A model generated the notes under the pieces. That model searched no databases, was not told the DNA's origin, and saw only the letters and a program-made list of their open reading frames with translations. Shown in pieces: positions 8,799 to 17,352 of a DNA stretch of 64,000 bases; position 1 is the first letter of the stretch; every line of letters begins with the position of its first letter. The translations under genes and the position numbers were made by a program. Source of the stretch: an uncultured Candidatus Poseidoniales archaeon (GTDB taxonomy: Archaea > Thermoplasmatota > Poseidoniia > Poseidoniales > Poseidoniaceae); contig CAJJAP010000001.1 of assembly GCA_905182185.1 (NCBI GenBank), positions 75,167-139,166 of the forward strand, written 5' to 3'.

Positions 8799-9434
8799 TC
8801 ATTCAGCGCTTTCTTTTTTGGGACTAATTCTCAAAAATAATTCAACGGCCAGCCATGCTCCAATTATCGTTGAAATAATATAGAGTGGCATGCTGCTATA
8901 GATTTCAGAAACTAAGTTAGGACCAATTGTTCGTGCAGGATTCATGCTCGCACCAGTAGCAGGTCCAAACAAAAACGCCAATATTCCTACACATCCACCA
9001 ATCCAAGAAGCAATAATTATTCTATTTTTACTATTGCTGATAATCCACAAGATATTTGCCATCAAAACAAAAGTGATGAATACTTCGATAAAGAATGCAC
9101 TTAGGTAATTATGGTTGATTGCGATCGTTGTTGGTCCAGTGCCAGCACCAGCGGAAGAAATAGCAATTGCAGCGAGCAATCCACCAATGACTTGTGCAGA
9201 AACGTATGGGATAAGCGCATCTTTTTCTAAATCACCATGTCTGTAAAAAGCAATGCTCACCGCTGGATTGATATGAGCACCTGAGATTGGTCCAAAAATT
9301 AGTATTGCAGTTGTGACTGCAACTGCAAATGACAAACAAATAATCGGTGCTGATGCTCCATAAGCGATACTTCCGCATCCTACTGCAACCATCAATGCGG
9401 TACCGGTAAATTCGGCTCCCGCGCGTTTCCACAT
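8799..9434 (-). CDS. Aquaporin / glycerol facilitator (MIP family)
   Basis: A six-helix MIP channel of 211 residues carrying water or small neutral solutes. The two NPA boxes are intact: GAHINPAVS near residue 58 and ASMNPART near residue 165, the second followed by the selectivity-filter Arg. The short, compact size is closer to AqpZ or archaeal AqpM than to GlpF, but the substrate is not decided by this. The stop is two bases from the end of the convergent E1 gene. Confidence 0.9.
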   Translation of the reverse strand: MWKRAGAEFTGTALMVAVGCGSIAYGASAPIICLSFAVAVTTAILIFGPISGAHINPAVSIAFYRHGDLEKDALIPYVSAQVIGGLLAAIAISSAGAGTGPTTIAINHNYLSAFFIEVFITFVLMANILWIISNSKNRIIIASWIGGCVGILAFLFGPATGASMNPARTIGPNLVSEIYSSMPLYIISTIIGAWLAVELFLRISPKKESAE

Positions 9435-9535
9435 ATCTTGTCCGCATAATTGGAGTATTATGTGGTTTTCCTAAACGAACCAATTGATAATATTCTCACA
9501 TAAATGTCAAGAAGGAATGCAGATGACGGTTGAAC

Positions 9536-10669
9536 ATGGCAGAGGACACTAAGGTAATGGGTATACCAGAATTAATCCATTACAATACTCTTGCAGTTAC
9601 AGGTTCGTTATTCATTGGAATAATCGCCTTCAAGTTTGGAGGCGAAAAGATTGGTTGGGATAATCTTCCTCTAACATTACTTGTTTTAGCATTAGCATTA
9701 GCCCTATTGGTGACATCTGCAGATTTTTTCATTAAAGGTGCTAAAGGGTTAGCCCGAAGAGCAGAGATACCAGAAGTTGTTATCGGTCTCACCGTCGTTT
9801 CTATTGGCACTTCGTTACCAGAAATTGTATTAACTTCAATCTCTGCAATGGATTCCGTAAAAGAACCGGGCCTTGCCAACTTTGCAATCAGTGGAATATT
9901 CGGCTCTATTTTGGTTCAAATAACTCTAATTCTTGGAGTCGTAGTTTTGTTTAGAGGTATGAAAATACGCCCTTCATGGCTGAAAAGAGATGGTCTAATA
10001 ATGCTTTTTTCATTATTATTACTAAGTTTCTTTATCTATACAGGGAGCGAGTTAAATCGCATTGAAGGATTGATTTTAGTTCTACTCTATGTCGCATACG
10101 TGTATTGGTTACTGCTAAATCGTAAAGAGATTAAAGCGGATGAAATGAAAGACAAATCACTCGAGGTTGAGGCTACAGGTTCCAATTGGACTACTGCGGC
10201 ATATATCGTTATGATTATATTGGGGCTTTCTTTTGCAGTTTTTGCTGCTCAATATCTAGTAGAGGTCGCAGACAAGTTGTCAGCATCGATGAATCTTCCA
10301 CATTCTACAATCGGCTCAACTATTTCGGGATTAGGGACTTCGCTTCCTGAATTGACTATTGCCTTGATGGCTGCAAGAAGAAGTGAAGGTGTGGCGATAG
10401 GTACTCTGATTGGCTCCAATATCACAGATCCATTATTGTCTATTGGAATTGCCGCGCTAATCAGTCCATTAGCGATAACTAGTGCCGAGGCACCAGAACT
10501 ACTCCACTTCATCATTCCAACAACCATTATCGGTTCCACGCTTGCAATTTTCATGATGTGGACCCAATATGAATTTAAGCGCTGGGAAGGTTTAGTATTG
10601 GTCTTATTTTACGTGGCTTTCTTATCAATTCTAGCGGCAGAACATCTAAACTATCTATCCTTTCAATAG
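9536..10669 (+). CDS. Cation:cation (Na+/Ca2+ type) exchanger, CaCA family
   Basis: A membrane antiporter of about 377 residues with the two inverted alpha-repeats of the CaCA superfamily. The first carries GTSLPEIVLTS near residue 95 and the second GTSLPELTIAL near residue 270. These Glu residues coordinate the cation. Hydrophilic loop residues with charged clusters (KEIKADEMKDK) separate the halves. It probably exports Ca2+ in exchange for Na+ or H+. A TTG at 9530 is in frame, but the ATG at 9536 is preferred. Confidence 0.88.
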   Translation: MAEDTKVMGIPELIHYNTLAVTGSLFIGIIAFKFGGEKIGWDNLPLTLLVLALALALLVTSADFFIKGAKGLARRAEIPEVVIGLTVVSIGTSLPEIVLTSISAMDSVKEPGLANFAISGIFGSILVQITLILGVVVLFRGMKIRPSWLKRDGLIMLFSLLLLSFFIYTGSELNRIEGLILVLLYVAYVYWLLLNRKEIKADEMKDKSLEVEATGSNWTTAAYIVMIILGLSFAVFAAQYLVEVADKLSASMNLPHSTIGSTISGLGTSLPELTIALMAARRSEGVAIGTLIGSNITDPLLSIGIAALISPLAITSAEAPELLHFIIPTTIIGSTLAIFMMWTQYEFKRWEGLVLVLFYVAFLSILAAEHLNYLSFQ

Positions 10670-10769
10670 AATAAAAGTATTCACCGGTTTATTGAGAACC
10701 AGTAATATTTCCTAATTCCGATGTTATTTTTGTTTCAAGCCTCATAAGGGGGTTCTTGTTGGGACTGTT

Positions 10770-11918
10770 ATGGTCAACTTCCAACTCGATGAGATGCAGG
10801 AGATGTTGCGTGAGCTTGCTCACGATTTTGCAGTCGACGAGATTCGTCCTAATGCTGAGCATTGGGATGCTAATTCTCAATATCCTAAGGAGGCCATACA
10901 GGCTGCACATGAGATGGGACTGCTAAACTTGCATATTCCTGAAGATTATGGTGGCCCAGGATTAGGTACATTTGAGGAAGTTTTGGTCAATGAAGAACTT
11001 GCTTGGGGTGATCCTGGGTTTGCTACAGCAGCCTACGCTACTTCCTTGGCCTGCGCCCCTATCATCACCGGTGCAACCGAAGAACAGAAGCAAAAATGGT
11101 TGAGAAAAGTTTCAGAAGATGGTGCTTTGGCATCATATGGTGTGACAGAACCAGGAGCAGGTTCTGATTTAGCAGCTTGTAAAACAACAGCAATCCGTGA
11201 TGGAGATGAATATGTCATCAATGGCTCAAAGATGTTTATCACAGGAGCAGGATATGCAGACTTCTTCTTCATTCTAGCAAAAACAGACCCAGATGCCGGT
11301 TACAAAGGAATGTCTGGATTTATTGTTGAAGCAGGTACTGAGGGCTTCACACTGGGCAAGAAAGAAACCAATATGGGTCAGAGATGTTCTGATACACGTG
11401 CAATTACATTTGACAATGTAAGAGTCCCCGTTGAGAATCTAATCGGTGGTTCTGAATCTGGCGGTTGGATGAATGCAATGAATGCCTTTGATGTGAGTCG
11501 ACCGAATATTGCCGCCCATGCCACAGGTTTGGCAAGAGCAGCCTATGAGCATGCATTGCAATATTCAAACGAGCGCCATTCATTTGGTAAGCCTTTACAT
11601 AAGCACCAAGCGATACAATTCTTGCTTGCAGATATGAAAACTAAAATCGAGGCTAGTAGATTATTGACTTGGAAAAGCGCTTATGAATCTGATAATGGGA
11701 TTCGTAATACTGAGTCTGCTGCACATGCTAAGAGATTTTCAGCAGATGCAGCAATGCAGATTACTACCGATGCAGTACAAATTTTCGGGGGCTATGGATA
11801 TTCAGAAGAATACCCAGTTGCGCGTCTTATGAGAGGTGCAAAAGTTATGCAAATTTATGAAGGATCATCACAAGTTCAGAGAATGATTATTGGGCGTGAA
11901 ATTACTAAAAACTTCTAA
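10770..11918 (+). CDS. Acyl-CoA dehydrogenase
   Basis: A FAD enzyme that introduces the alpha-beta double bond in acyl-CoA during fatty-acid or branched-chain amino-acid breakdown. The 382-residue length is standard. Motifs are YGVTEPGAGSDLA near residue 128, TGAGYADFFFILA, and the C-terminal FGGYGYSEEYP followed by the catalytic-Glu region IYEGSSQVQR near residue 362. The chain-length or substrate class is not decided. No electron-transfer flavoprotein gene is in the window. Confidence 0.93.
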   Translation: MVNFQLDEMQEMLRELAHDFAVDEIRPNAEHWDANSQYPKEAIQAAHEMGLLNLHIPEDYGGPGLGTFEEVLVNEELAWGDPGFATAAYATSLACAPIITGATEEQKQKWLRKVSEDGALASYGVTEPGAGSDLAACKTTAIRDGDEYVINGSKMFITGAGYADFFFILAKTDPDAGYKGMSGFIVEAGTEGFTLGKKETNMGQRCSDTRAITFDNVRVPVENLIGGSESGGWMNAMNAFDVSRPNIAAHATGLARAAYEHALQYSNERHSFGKPLHKHQAIQFLLADMKTKIEASRLLTWKSAYESDNGIRNTESAAHAKRFSADAAMQITTDAVQIFGGYGYSEEYPVARLMRGAKVMQIYEGSSQVQRMIIGREITKNF

Positions 11919-11920
11919 TT

Positions 11921-12673
11921 TCATCGTAATCCACGAACTTTATCGGCTTCTCTATCCCAGTCATAAATTATCTTTTCAATATGGTTTTCTCTCATCTCTT
12001 GTTGTTCTAATTGATGTACAAGATCGATACTTTCCTTTTCAGCCGATGCTGCGGTATGGATTAATAGGTTTGCAAGTACATCAAATGTAGAATTGGCAAA
12101 TGGCAAATCATTTTGCCGTATCTCTTCCTGCTCTTCTTCCCACTCGTCTTCCCATTCATCAAAAATATCTTGTCCTTGATTCAACATTTCTGATGTAACG
12201 ATTCCTTCCTCTTGGAATATTTCAATCGTTGAAAGTCGCTTTCTCGGACAGATGATGAATTGAGCGAGTAATGGAATGTCAAGTGCAGTAGTTTTGTCAT
12301 TGGCCAAGGATAAGCATAGGCTAACTAAACTGTCTCCTATCGGGAACTGTCCTCCACTTCTTCTCGTGTGGATGCATAGGTCAACAACCATTGAATTGTT
12401 GTTAAAGTCTGATTTCCATGCAGCACCCTTTACTATAATCGCCCAAGAACTGGTCCAATGTTTTGGGTCTTTAATCGGTTTATCTATATTTTGCGATTTA
12501 ATTTGGGAGGCATTAATTTTGTACCAGCGTCTTGACATCCCTTTGACAAAAATCTCAACTTTTCCATATTCATTATCATCCCACTCAAGTGAATCGTTAC
12601 TTTCTACAGTATCGAATAACAACTGCATCGACCTGTGATAAGGTCCCGATATGTCGCCCTCAGATTGTTCCAT
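11921..12673 (-). CDS. Conserved-looking protein of unknown function, 250 aa
   Basis: I do not recognise this protein. It is soluble, with no signal peptide. The first 150 residues are mixed alpha/beta; a highly acidic stretch (EWEDEWEEEQEE) lies near residue 175, and a probable helical C-terminus ends in basic residues. It is convergent with the acyl-CoA dehydrogenase, separated by two bases. Coding is supported by its length and by tight packing against its neighbours; function is unknown. Confidence 0.6.
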   Translation of the reverse strand: MEQSEGDISGPYHRSMQLLFDTVESNDSLEWDDNEYGKVEIFVKGMSRRWYKINASQIKSQNIDKPIKDPKHWTSSWAIIVKGAAWKSDFNNNSMVVDLCIHTRRSGGQFPIGDSLVSLCLSLANDKTTALDIPLLAQFIICPRKRLSTIEIFQEEGIVTSEMLNQGQDIFDEWEDEWEEEQEEIRQNDLPFANSTFDVLANLLIHTAASAEKESIDLVHQLEQQEMRENHIEKIIYDWDREADKVRGLR

Positions 12674-12789
12674 GGGTGCTGAGAATAACTAGGGTATTTC
12701 AAGACGCGAAGTTGTTCCACAGCGTTATTGACTGGATTCTCAAAAATAATAGCCGATTACTCAAAGAATAACTCTGTTATGGCAACATC

Positions 12790-13383
12790 ATGGCCAAGGG
12801 TATTCCGGCGATTATTTTGGCAGCGGGAGCATCGTCTCGCCTTGGCCAAGCAAAGGCGCTTGTCAGCATTGGAGATACCAATTTAGTTGGCTTGGCCCAT
12901 CGCCGTCTACAAAATGCTGGTTGCTCTCCCATTGTTGTAGTAACATCATCTGAATTAGCATTTGATTGTTTGACTTCCGTTCCAGGGGCTACAATCGTAA
13001 TCAATAAAGCACCTCAAGATGGCAGAACTGGAAGCATTCAATGCGGTTTAATGTCATTATGTGGCGATCATGGGAGAACTCCTAGAAGAGTGCTAATTGC
13101 GCCAGTGGATAGACCGGGATGGAATGTGTCCATGGTTAAACAGTTAATGGAATCTAACAACTCTTGTAAGCCAGTAAGTGGCAACAGAAGCGGTCATCCA
13201 GTAATCCTTGCCGATGGAGATATTGAAGAGGTATTGGCCTCTTATCCAGATGAGGCATTGAGAGATATTATTTCATTTGATTCGGTTCAGGTAGATTACC
13301 AATTGATATCATTGAATATTGACACCGAACAAGATTTACAGTTGTTATTGGAACACGAGCAAACACTTCTGAAAAAAGACTGA
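12790..13383 (+). CDS. MobA/MocA-like nucleotidyltransferase
   Basis: A GT-A-fold nucleotidyltransferase of 197 residues of the molybdopterin cytidylyl/guanylyltransferase type. The N-terminal signature IILAAGASSRLGQAKAL holds the nucleotide-binding Gly/Ser/Arg and Lys. A metal-binding Asp lies in APVDRPG near residue 103, and GHPVILA follows near residue 133. MocA-like enzymes make molybdopterin cytosine dinucleotide for hydroxylases of the xanthine dehydrogenase family. An XdhC-like gene follows at once and such a hydroxylase lies at 26.7-31.1 kb, which supports this role. Confidence 0.8.
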   Translation: MAKGIPAIILAAGASSRLGQAKALVSIGDTNLVGLAHRRLQNAGCSPIVVVTSSELAFDCLTSVPGATIVINKAPQDGRTGSIQCGLMSLCGDHGRTPRRVLIAPVDRPGWNVSMVKQLMESNNSCKPVSGNRSGHPVILADGDIEEVLASYPDEALRDIISFDSVQVDYQLISLNIDTEQDLQLLLEHEQTLLKKD

Positions 13384-13430
13384 ACTTTTTCAGTCGCAAA
13401 GTGTATGTGTGAACCCCTCAAGGAGTGGTT

Positions 13431-14327
13431 ATGACCGCAGCGGTTTTGGCATGGACATTATCACGTCTTGACCGAGGTCATTCCGTAGTCTTAGCCAGTG
13501 TGATCAGCACAGCGGGTAGCGTTCCTGGTAAAGTGGGTGCTAAATTGGCACTTTCTGGATTTGATGAGCATGAGCAATGGGTGGGCACTGTTGGCGGTGC
13601 AGGTCTTGAAATGAAGGTTTTGCAGCGCTGTAGAGAGTTACTAAAGCAATCATCAAAGCCAAGTGGGGAAGTGCTTACTTATGGTTTGCACAAGGGTGCG
13701 AAGGGCTATCAAGTAACACCTCTTGATTCGTTATGCGGGGGCCAAGTCACTCTCGCCATTGAGGTGATTATTGCTATGCCACATGTATTATTGATGGGTG
13801 CTGGACATTGCGCCAAGGCATTGGTCAATGTCTTCGAATCCTTGGATTGGAATTATTCAATTCATGATACTAGAACTGAATTCGTTAGTTCGGATGAATT
13901 TGCGAATTCAAAAGAATCACATTGCAGTTCGGTTAAATCATTCTTTTATGGTGATGAACACAAAGAGGCAGAGACCAAGCAATCTCTCTCTCGCTTTAGT
14001 GATATTTTGTTACTTGGCCATGATTGGGCTGAAGATCAAGAGAGGTTGATTAGTTTGCTAACCATTCTTGAATCCGAAGGTGAAATTGATTCCAACACCA
14101 AACCAAGAATTGGGGTCATTGGTAGCAGAAGTAAATGGCAAGCCTTTGAATCTGAATGCTTGAATATGGGTATTACTCAAAAGACATTAGATGAGATTCA
14201 ATGCCCAATTGGATTGAATATTGGTGCTGAAACTCCTGAAGAAATCTCAGTAGCTGTAATTGCACAAATCCTTGCCGCACACAAAGGTGTTGACCATTCC
14301 CTGCCTTCTTGGAGAGATCATAAATGA
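13431..14327 (+). CDS. XdhC/CoxI-family molybdenum hydroxylase maturation protein
   Basis: A 298-residue XdhC/CoxI protein. These bind molybdenum cofactor, help sulfurate it and insert it into xanthine dehydrogenase-type enzymes. The N-terminal domain shows VLASVISTAGSVPGKVGAKL, and the C-terminal Rossmann-like part begins HVLLMGAGHCAKAL and ends GLNIGAETPEEISVAVIAQI. The ATG at 13431 sits behind AAGGAGTGG; an in-frame GTG at 13425 is less likely. It follows the MocA-like gene by 47 bases, so the two probably form a Moco accessory unit for the hydroxylase at 26.7-31.1 kb. Confidence 0.85.
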   Translation: MTAAVLAWTLSRLDRGHSVVLASVISTAGSVPGKVGAKLALSGFDEHEQWVGTVGGAGLEMKVLQRCRELLKQSSKPSGEVLTYGLHKGAKGYQVTPLDSLCGGQVTLAIEVIIAMPHVLLMGAGHCAKALVNVFESLDWNYSIHDTRTEFVSSDEFANSKESHCSSVKSFFYGDEHKEAETKQSLSRFSDILLLGHDWAEDQERLISLLTILESEGEIDSNTKPRIGVIGSRSKWQAFESECLNMGITQKTLDEIQCPIGLNIGAETPEEISVAVIAQILAAHKGVDHSLPSWRDHK

Positions 14328-14401
14328 CGCATTTTTCACAATAAGAGCGCCTTTCCCTTGAATGTAAGTAATTGATATGGTATCGCTTTTTCGACGAGAA
14401 T

Positions 14402-15946
14402 ATGGAAAACCTTCATTCACATCATGAGAATCGGTGGATTATTTTAGCAATAATGAGTCTCAGTCTTGTTATTGTAATGCTCAACAATGTCACTCTAAAT
14501 GTGGCATTACCAAAATTGGCAATTGATTTGGGTGCCGATAACTCCCAAATGCAATGGATCGTAGATGCATATGCATTGATTTTCGGAGGTACACTTTTGG
14601 TAATGGGTTCTCTTGGAGATAGATTTGGTCGCAAAAATGCTTTACAATTTGGTATGGTTATTTTAGCCAGTTCAGCTGGCTGGGCCGCATTTTACGCTGA
14701 TACAGCAAACCAAGTAATCGCTGCTAGAGCGATAATGGGCCTTGGAGCGGCTTTGGTAATGCCAGCAACTCTCTCCATTGTGATTGTGGTTTTCCCAAAG
14801 AATGAGCGCGGTAAGGCAATCGGGATTTGGGCAGCAATGGCAGGAATCGGCGCTCCAATTGGATTGCTCGTTGGAGGTTATATTATGGAGCACTACCAAT
14901 GGCAGGATATTTTCTTAATCAATGTGCCAATTATTTTCTTAGCTCTTATTATTGGAGCGAAATATGTCCCTCAATCAAAAGAAACCACTACTACACCACT
15001 CGATTGGGTTGGTTCAATCTTATCGATAGTTGCTCTAAGTTCAATTCTTTTTGGAATAATAGAAGGTCCAAATCTGGGTTGGAATAGTTACGAAGTACTC
15101 GGTGCTTTTGGAATAGGAATTATTTCGTTAATAGTGTTCATCAAATGGGAAAATAAAACTCCATATCCAATTTTACCAATGTCCTTTTTCTCAAACAGAG
15201 GATATACTGTAGGTCTTGTGGCTATCAGTCTTGCATTTTTTGTAATGTTTTCATTCATGTTTATGCAGATGTTACATTTCCAATTGGTAAGAGGATATTC
15301 ACCACTTGAAGCAGCCATACGCTTCTTTCCTCTACCATTCGGTTTGATGCCTGCCGCAGCTAATAGCGACAAATTAGTTTCAAAATTCGGTGTCAACCGT
15401 GTTGTAGGAACTGGATTATTATTGGTCACACTCGCATTAGCAATATTCTCGCAGGTTTCAATCGATACGCCATACATAATTTTGGCACTAATGTTTTGGT
15501 TCCTTGGATTAGGTATGGGATTGACAATGGCACCATCAACAACGGTAGTCATGGATGCAATACCGGAAGACAAGGCTGGAGTTGGTAGTGCTACTAATGA
15601 TGCTAGCCGAGAAGTTGGAGGTGCATTGGGAATCGCCATTGGTGGTAGTGCGCTGAATGAATTGTATCAAAGAAGCATAGTTATTCCTGACGGATTAGGC
15701 CACTTTTCTAGTGAGATCAATAATTCCTTCCCAACGGCGATAAGGATTGGCCAGAAACTCAAGATGGAAGGTAATCCCGCGGGAGATATATTGATTGAAA
15801 ATGCACGTCTTGCATTTATTGAAGGAATGCAAGCATCATCTCTTATTGCAGGAGTTATAGCTTTGACTGCATCCATATTTGCTTATCGGATGATGCCTAA
15901 AAAGGTCATTATCAGCAAAGTTAAGCAGTTGAAAGAAGAAGAATAA
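14402..15946 (+). CDS. MFS efflux transporter, DHA2 (14 TM, EmrB/QacA) type
   Basis: A 514-residue MFS protein with about 14 membrane spans. Landmarks are NVALPKLAIDL in TM1, GSLGDRFGRKNAL in loop 2, and GIWAAMAGIGAPIGLLVGG in TM5, which is motif C of drug:H+ antiporters. It is probably a proton-driven exporter of amphipathic compounds; the actual substrate is unknown. The ATG at 14402 is preferred over a TTG at 14372. Confidence 0.85.
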   Translation: MENLHSHHENRWIILAIMSLSLVIVMLNNVTLNVALPKLAIDLGADNSQMQWIVDAYALIFGGTLLVMGSLGDRFGRKNALQFGMVILASSAGWAAFYADTANQVIAARAIMGLGAALVMPATLSIVIVVFPKNERGKAIGIWAAMAGIGAPIGLLVGGYIMEHYQWQDIFLINVPIIFLALIIGAKYVPQSKETTTTPLDWVGSILSIVALSSILFGIIEGPNLGWNSYEVLGAFGIGIISLIVFIKWENKTPYPILPMSFFSNRGYTVGLVAISLAFFVMFSFMFMQMLHFQLVRGYSPLEAAIRFFPLPFGLMPAAANSDKLVSKFGVNRVVGTGLLLVTLALAIFSQVSIDTPYIILALMFWFLGLGMGLTMAPSTTVVMDAIPEDKAGVGSATNDASREVGGALGIAIGGSALNELYQRSIVIPDGLGHFSSEINNSFPTAIRIGQKLKMEGNPAGDILIENARLAFIEGMQASSLIAGVIALTASIFAYRMMPKKVIISKVKQLKEEE

Positions 15947-16016
15947 TCGTTGAATGAGAAACTCCTTTAACTTCTCAAATTGGATGCCAAGCATCGATAA
16001 AGAATGCAATCCTTAA

Positions 16017-16042
16017 ATGCCTTCTTTTTAGGACAAAGGCAT
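16017..16042. promoter_or_regulatory. Perfect 7-bp inverted repeat at the 5' end of bioY
   Basis: ATGCCTT and AAGGCAT form a perfect inverted repeat separated by 12 bases. It covers the upstream candidate start (ATG 16041) and lies about 60 bases before the preferred ATG at 16104. The spacing suits a dimeric repressor or a small RNA hairpin. That it controls bioY is inference from position. Confidence 0.4.
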
Positions 16043-16103
16043 GTTCAGTGAAGTGGCATGGAGAAAACCCCAACAATGGCATCTAGATTTTAGTTCCAAC
16101 AAA

Positions 16104-16667
16104 ATGACGACTTTAGAGAGAATAATTACAATTGTATTTTTTTCAGGACTTACTGCCCTCTGTGCACAAATTGTATTTTCTGCCCCATGGACTCCGGTGC
16201 CATACACATTCCAAACATTTGCAGTATTAGCGACTGGAGTGTACCTTAGAAGAAATGATGCATTTGCCTCAGGTTGTCTTTATGTGTTAGTTGGTGCATT
16301 GGGTGCCCCAGTATTTGCTGCTAATGGAGACCATTTGTTTGATGGTGGTAAATTAATCGCTTCGGGTGGATATTTGATTGCATTCCCAATCGCATCAGCG
16401 TTGGTTGCAGAGGGATTGGACCGTTCAAGAAAAGCAGGGATTGCTGACCTTAAAGCGCAGATGATTTGCTGGGTATCTGCAATGCTCCCAGTATACATTT
16501 TTGGAACATTGTGGCTTGCTAAATCATACGGAGTTGATTTTGCTCAGGCCTTTGAGTGGGGTGTTGAACCATTCCTTATTTGGGATTTCGGAAAGATATT
16601 GATTATGGCTTTAATCACTACCAAATTATGGTCGTATTCACCTCCTCAGGATAAATCTCTTGTTTGA
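16104..16667 (+). CDS. bioY: Biotin transporter BioY
   Basis: The substrate-binding membrane subunit of an ECF-type biotin importer. Six hydrophobic segments and the family motifs are present: TPVPYTFQTFAVLATGVYL near residues 33-51, LYVLVGALGAPVFA, and GGYLIAFPIASALV. From ATG 16104 it has 187 residues, typical of BioY; ATG 16041 would add 21 residues. No BioM or BioN ATPase/transmembrane partner is adjacent, so it may work alone or with a shared ECF module encoded elsewhere. It implies biotin scavenging. Confidence 0.88.
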   Translation: MTTLERIITIVFFSGLTALCAQIVFSAPWTPVPYTFQTFAVLATGVYLRRNDAFASGCLYVLVGALGAPVFAANGDHLFDGGKLIASGGYLIAFPIASALVAEGLDRSRKAGIADLKAQMICWVSAMLPVYIFGTLWLAKSYGVDFAQAFEWGVEPFLIWDFGKILIMALITTKLWSYSPPQDKSLV

Positions 16668-16733
16668 AGCAAAGGAAAATCTATTGGATTTAGAATAAGT
16701 GAATTAATATGCTTCATTATTTCTGTTTATCAC

Positions 16734-17282
16734 CTATTGTGAAACCTTGAATAATTCATTTCTAAAGTATTTTAATTCCTCAATCGACTCTAGAATGTCG
16801 TCAAGAGCCAGATGGCAACCTTTCTTTTGGAAACCTTCAATTTGCGGATACCATCGTCTTGATAATTCTTTAATGGTGGAAACATCTATCATTCTATAGT
16901 GTAAATATTTTACTAATTGCTTCATCTCCTTTTCCATGAATTTACGGTCATTCCAAATTGAATTACCACATAATGGTGCAACACCTTGATCGACCCATTT
17001 TGAGATGAATTGTAGCGTTTGCCTTTCTGCTTCCTCAAGCGAAACAGAATTATTACGAACTCTCTCCACTAACCCGCTTTGGTTATGGTGGCTGGTATTC
17101 CATTCATCCATATTTGCTAATAATTCCTCATTGACAGAGATTGCTAAATTTGGTCCTTGGGCGAGAATATTCAATTCACTATCGGTTATTACGGTCGCAA
17201 TTTCAATGATGGACTCAGATTCGATGTCCAATCCAGTCATTTCTAGGTCTATCCATACCATACGTTGTGACCTTTCGTCCAT
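16734..17282 (-). CDS. orn: Oligoribonuclease (DEDDh 3'-5' exonuclease)
   Basis: Degrades two- to five-base RNA fragments to mononucleotides. DEDDh motifs are in order: WIDLEMTGLD (Asp, Glu) near residue 10, CGNSIWNDRKFM near residue 107, and the His/Asp pair in GCHLALDDILESI near residue 157. From ATG 17282 the protein is 182 residues, the usual length. The open frame continues upstream through the divergent protease start, which is not credible as coding. Oligoribonuclease is mainly known from some bacteria and eukaryotes, so an archaeal copy points to transfer. Confidence 0.88.
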   Translation of the reverse strand: MDERSQRMVWIDLEMTGLDIESESIIEIATVITDSELNILAQGPNLAISVNEELLANMDEWNTSHHNQSGLVERVRNNSVSLEEAERQTLQFISKWVDQGVAPLCGNSIWNDRKFMEKEMKQLVKYLHYRMIDVSTIKELSRRWYPQIEGFQKKGCHLALDDILESIEELKYFRNELFKVSQ

Positions 17283-17352
17283 GCTGAAGCCATGAGGCTT
17301 GACCCTTTCAATTAGGCGTAGTGTTGAAGAAGGACACATTTGAGGCATAAGC

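Noticed and set aside
15088-15639. 183-residue open frame opposite the DHA2 transporter
   Set aside because: It lies wholly antisense to a well-supported membrane protein and its sequence has no recognisable structure; it is a shadow.
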